Assembly (NCBI RefSeq): GCF_900163695.1
Contig: NZ_FUIC01000023.1
Location: 1-35,894, forward strand
Direction: 5' to 3'
From: Gulosibacter sp. 10
GTDB lineage: Bacteria > Actinomycetota > Actinomycetes > Actinomycetales > Microbacteriaceae
DNA length: 35,894 nt
The notes below the pieces were generated by a model. That model saw only the letters and a program-made list of their open reading frames with translations. It was not told the origin of the DNA and did not search any database. Position numbers and translations under genes: made by a program. Each line of letters opens with the position of its first letter. The first letter of the stretch is position 1. Of this stretch, positions 34,574 to 35,894 are shown piece after piece.

Positions 34574-35894
34574 ATGACCACGACCAATACCGGCACCACG
34601 GGTGCCAACACCACAGCCGTGACGGGCACCACGGGTACGACTGGCACCACGGATGCCCCCGCCCCGAGCGGTAGCGCTTCTTCTGCCCCTGATGCTCGCA
34701 ACCGCGCAGGCAGCGCCTCCGGGAATGACCGCACCCACCAGAGCGCTCCTTCTCGCCCTGTGGGGACCCCGGAACACCTCAAGGGTGGCACCCGCACCCC
34801 GGCAGCCATGCACAACCGGCGCCTACTCCTGGACGCGCTCGGTCACGCGGCGAAACTTCGGGCTTCCGCGGAAGCCCTCGAAGCGCAGTTGTTGGCCGCC
34901 TCGTATGAGCATTGCCGGGAGATCACCGCGGGCCATGGGGCTGACGCGTTTGAGCAGGAACTCAAGTCGCTCGCGGCGGAGATCGGCGCGGTTACGCGCA
35001 CCAGTGACCGCACGGTCTCGGCGAAGCTCAACGCGGCCCCCGCCCTGGAAGCCCGCTATCCCCGTACCGCCGATGCCTGGGGACAGGGTTCGATCAGCAC
35101 CGGGCATGTGCGCGTGATCGAGTCCTGCGGCGACGGCCTCACCCGCCCCGAGTCCATCCGCACGTATGAGGAACTCGTGGTCGCCAAAGCCCACGAGACC
35201 ACCCCGGGCCGGCTCCGCGTGTACGCGAAACGCGTGGCGGCGGACCTCGAACCCGAAGAAACCGAACAGCGGTTGCGCCACGCCCAGGACGACCGCCGCG
35301 TCTGGGTCCAAGACGAACCCGATGGCCTGTGCCAGCTCTCCGCACTCCTGCCCGCGGTGGTGGGTGCGGGGATCTTCGACCGGCTCACGCAAACAGCGAA
35401 ACAGCTGCACGGGCCGGGTCGTGAGGAACACGACGCGCGCACGTTCGAGCAGACTCGCGCCGACGTGCTCGCCGACCTGTTATTGACCGGGCAGGTCACC
35501 CCTGGGTCCCCGAACCATGTCGCGAAACCGATCCAGGCCACCGTTGCGATCACCGTCCCCGCGATCTCGTTGATCACCGCAGACCACGCCACCACAATCC
35601 CGACGGCATCGACGACATCGACAGCATCGACAGCATCGACAGCATCGACAGCATCGACAGCATCGACAGCATCGACAGCATCGACAGCATCGACAGCATC
35701 GACAGCATCGACCATGAGTACCTCAGCCGGTCCGGTCGCAACCGCGTCGAGTCCCGTCGCGCACGATGACGAGGGAGCGCAAGTACGCTCAAGCACTGGC
35801 ACTGGCACTGGCACCGGCACCGGCACCGGCACCGGCACCGGCACCGGCACCGGCACCGGCACCGGCACCGGCACCGGCACCGGCCGCGGCACCG
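34574..35894 (+). CDS. DUF222 / 13E12-repeat-family protein, 3' part beyond window
   Basis: Open frame of 440 codons that continues past the edge. It begins with a Thr/Gly-rich tail (MTTTNTGTTGANTT...), then from residue ~78 the DUF222 region: HNRRLLLDALGHAAKLRASAEAL (as HNRRLLLDAL and AAKLRASAEAL), TSDRTVSAKLNAAPALEARYP (TSDRTVSAKL), WGQGSISTGHVRVIESC and the RRVWVQDEPDG strand. Proteins of this family usually end in an HNH nuclease domain, which would lie beyond base 35894 and is not seen. They occur as multiple divergent copies in Microbacteriaceae and mycobacteria. Two in-frame minisatellites interrupt the protein at ~344-379 (TAS repeats) and ~409-440 (GT repeats). The product may be a nuclease; its function is unknown. 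Confidence 0.85.
   Translation, partial: MTTTNTGTTGANTTAVTGTTGTTGTTDAPAPSGSASSAPDARNRAGSASGNDRTHQSAPSRPVGTPEHLKGGTRTPAAMHNRRLLLDALGHAAKLRASAEALEAQLLAASYEHCREITAGHGADAFEQELKSLAAEIGAVTRTSDRTVSAKLNAAPALEARYPRTADAWGQGSISTGHVRVIESCGDGLTRPESIRTYEELVVAKAHETTPGRLRVYAKRVAADLEPEETEQRLRHAQDDRRVWVQDEPDGLCQLSALLPAVVGAGIFDRLTQTAKQLHGPGREEHDARTFEQTRADVLADLLLTGQVTPGSPNHVAKPIQATVAITVPAISLITADHATTIPTASTTSTASTASTASTASTASTASTASTASTASTASTMSTSAGPVATASSPVAHDDEGAQVRSSTGTGTGTGTGTGTGTGTGTGTGTGTGTGTGRGT
35603..35710 (+). repeat. 9-bp in-frame minisatellite (ACAGCATCG), encoding Thr-Ala-Ser
   Basis: Ten identical copies of ACAGCATCG at 35621-35710 are preceded by two copies with one or two changes (35603-35620). The coding frame reads Thr-Ala-Ser repeats. 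Near identity of copies argues for recent expansion by slippage. The period is a multiple of three, so length changes keep the frame. Confidence 0.92.
35798..35894 (+). repeat. 6-bp in-frame microsatellite (GGCACY), encoding Gly-Thr
   Basis: Two GGCACT units, twelve GGCACC units (35810-35881), one GGCCGC and one more GGCACC reach the right edge. The coding strand reads Gly-Thr repeats. The window ends inside the array, so its true length is unknown; such arrays often break assemblies. Confidence 0.9.

Noticed and set aside
35056-35892. Minus-strand repeat peptides (Pro-Val, Val-Asp-Ala, Ser-Met-Leu)
   Set aside because: Antisense reading of the two minisatellites in the DUF222 gene.
35603-35894. 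CRISPR array
   Set aside because: Units are contiguous 6-bp and 9-bp repeats with no spacers and encode part of a protein; no cas genes nearby.
1-35894. tRNA, rRNA, IS elements or integrases
   Set aside because: I looked for cloverleaf-like segments in gaps and transposase motifs in frames and found none that I could support by eye.

Overview
The window looks like chromosomal DNA of a high-GC Gram-positive actinobacterium, most likely a Microbacteriaceae member. A Leucobacter-like genus is my guess from general impression only. The basis is very high G+C, strong G/C preference at third codon positions, many GTG starts, actinobacterial families (SfLAP/GAP protein, YcnI, fused CopD/CtaG, MaoC-pair next to murB, DUF222/13E12), and many first genes with a TANNNT box only 6-7 nt before the start codon (leaderless mRNA signature). 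No rRNA, tRNA, IS element or CRISPR array was recognised.

Layout. (1) 1-4539: a minus-strand catabolic operon (isocitrate/tartrate/malate-type dehydrogenase, D-2-hydroxyacid dehydrogenase, 2-hydroxycarboxylate transporter running off the left edge), with a divergent IclR-type regulator and palindromic operators between them. Together they suggest uptake and oxidation of a hydroxy-dicarboxylate such as tartrate or D-malate. (2) 4671-13791: a copper module. It holds a BlaI/CopY-type repressor with an M56 membrane protease, then two divergent operons (DUF5134, YcnI, CopC-CopD on minus; CopZ-like chaperone, CopD-CtaG, Cu+ P-type ATPase on plus) that share one short promoter region with perfect TACA-N3-TGTA palindromes. 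(3) 13976-18342: a NarL-type two-component system, a GAP/SfLAP membrane protein and a DHA2-type MFS exporter. (4) 18353-22069: a two-domain Lrp regulator divergent from an M20 amidohydrolase and an MHS-type symporter, with spaced direct repeats in the shared promoter, looking like import and hydrolysis of an N-acyl or peptide-like compound. (5) 22187-26941: an aminotransferase, convergent with a minus-strand run of MaoC pair, murB, a membrane-anchored unknown and a VapBC toxin-antitoxin pair. (6) 27078-31389: a PadR-ABC ATPase-FtsX-like permease operon with tandem operators. (7) 31498-34133: 6-phospho-3-hexuloisomerase and hexulose-6-phosphate synthase (ribulose monophosphate formaldehyde pathway), divergent from an unusual regulator combining a histidine-kinase-like ATPase domain with a LuxR helix-turn-helix. 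(8) 34134-35894: a large hairpin, a 14-copy 8-bp repeat tract, a consensus DnaA box in a palindrome, and the 5' part of a DUF222/13E12-type gene with two in-frame minisatellites that run to the window edge.

The strongest candidates for something new are the protease/BlaI circuit apparently wired to copper genes, the ATPase-LuxR regulator facing hxlBA, the 8-bp and 15-bp spaced operator arrays (vapBC, PadR), and the recurrent leaderless start architecture, including two cases where a TAG stop codon forms the start of the next gene's -10 box. All functions are assigned from reading motifs by eye; nothing was searched against a database.
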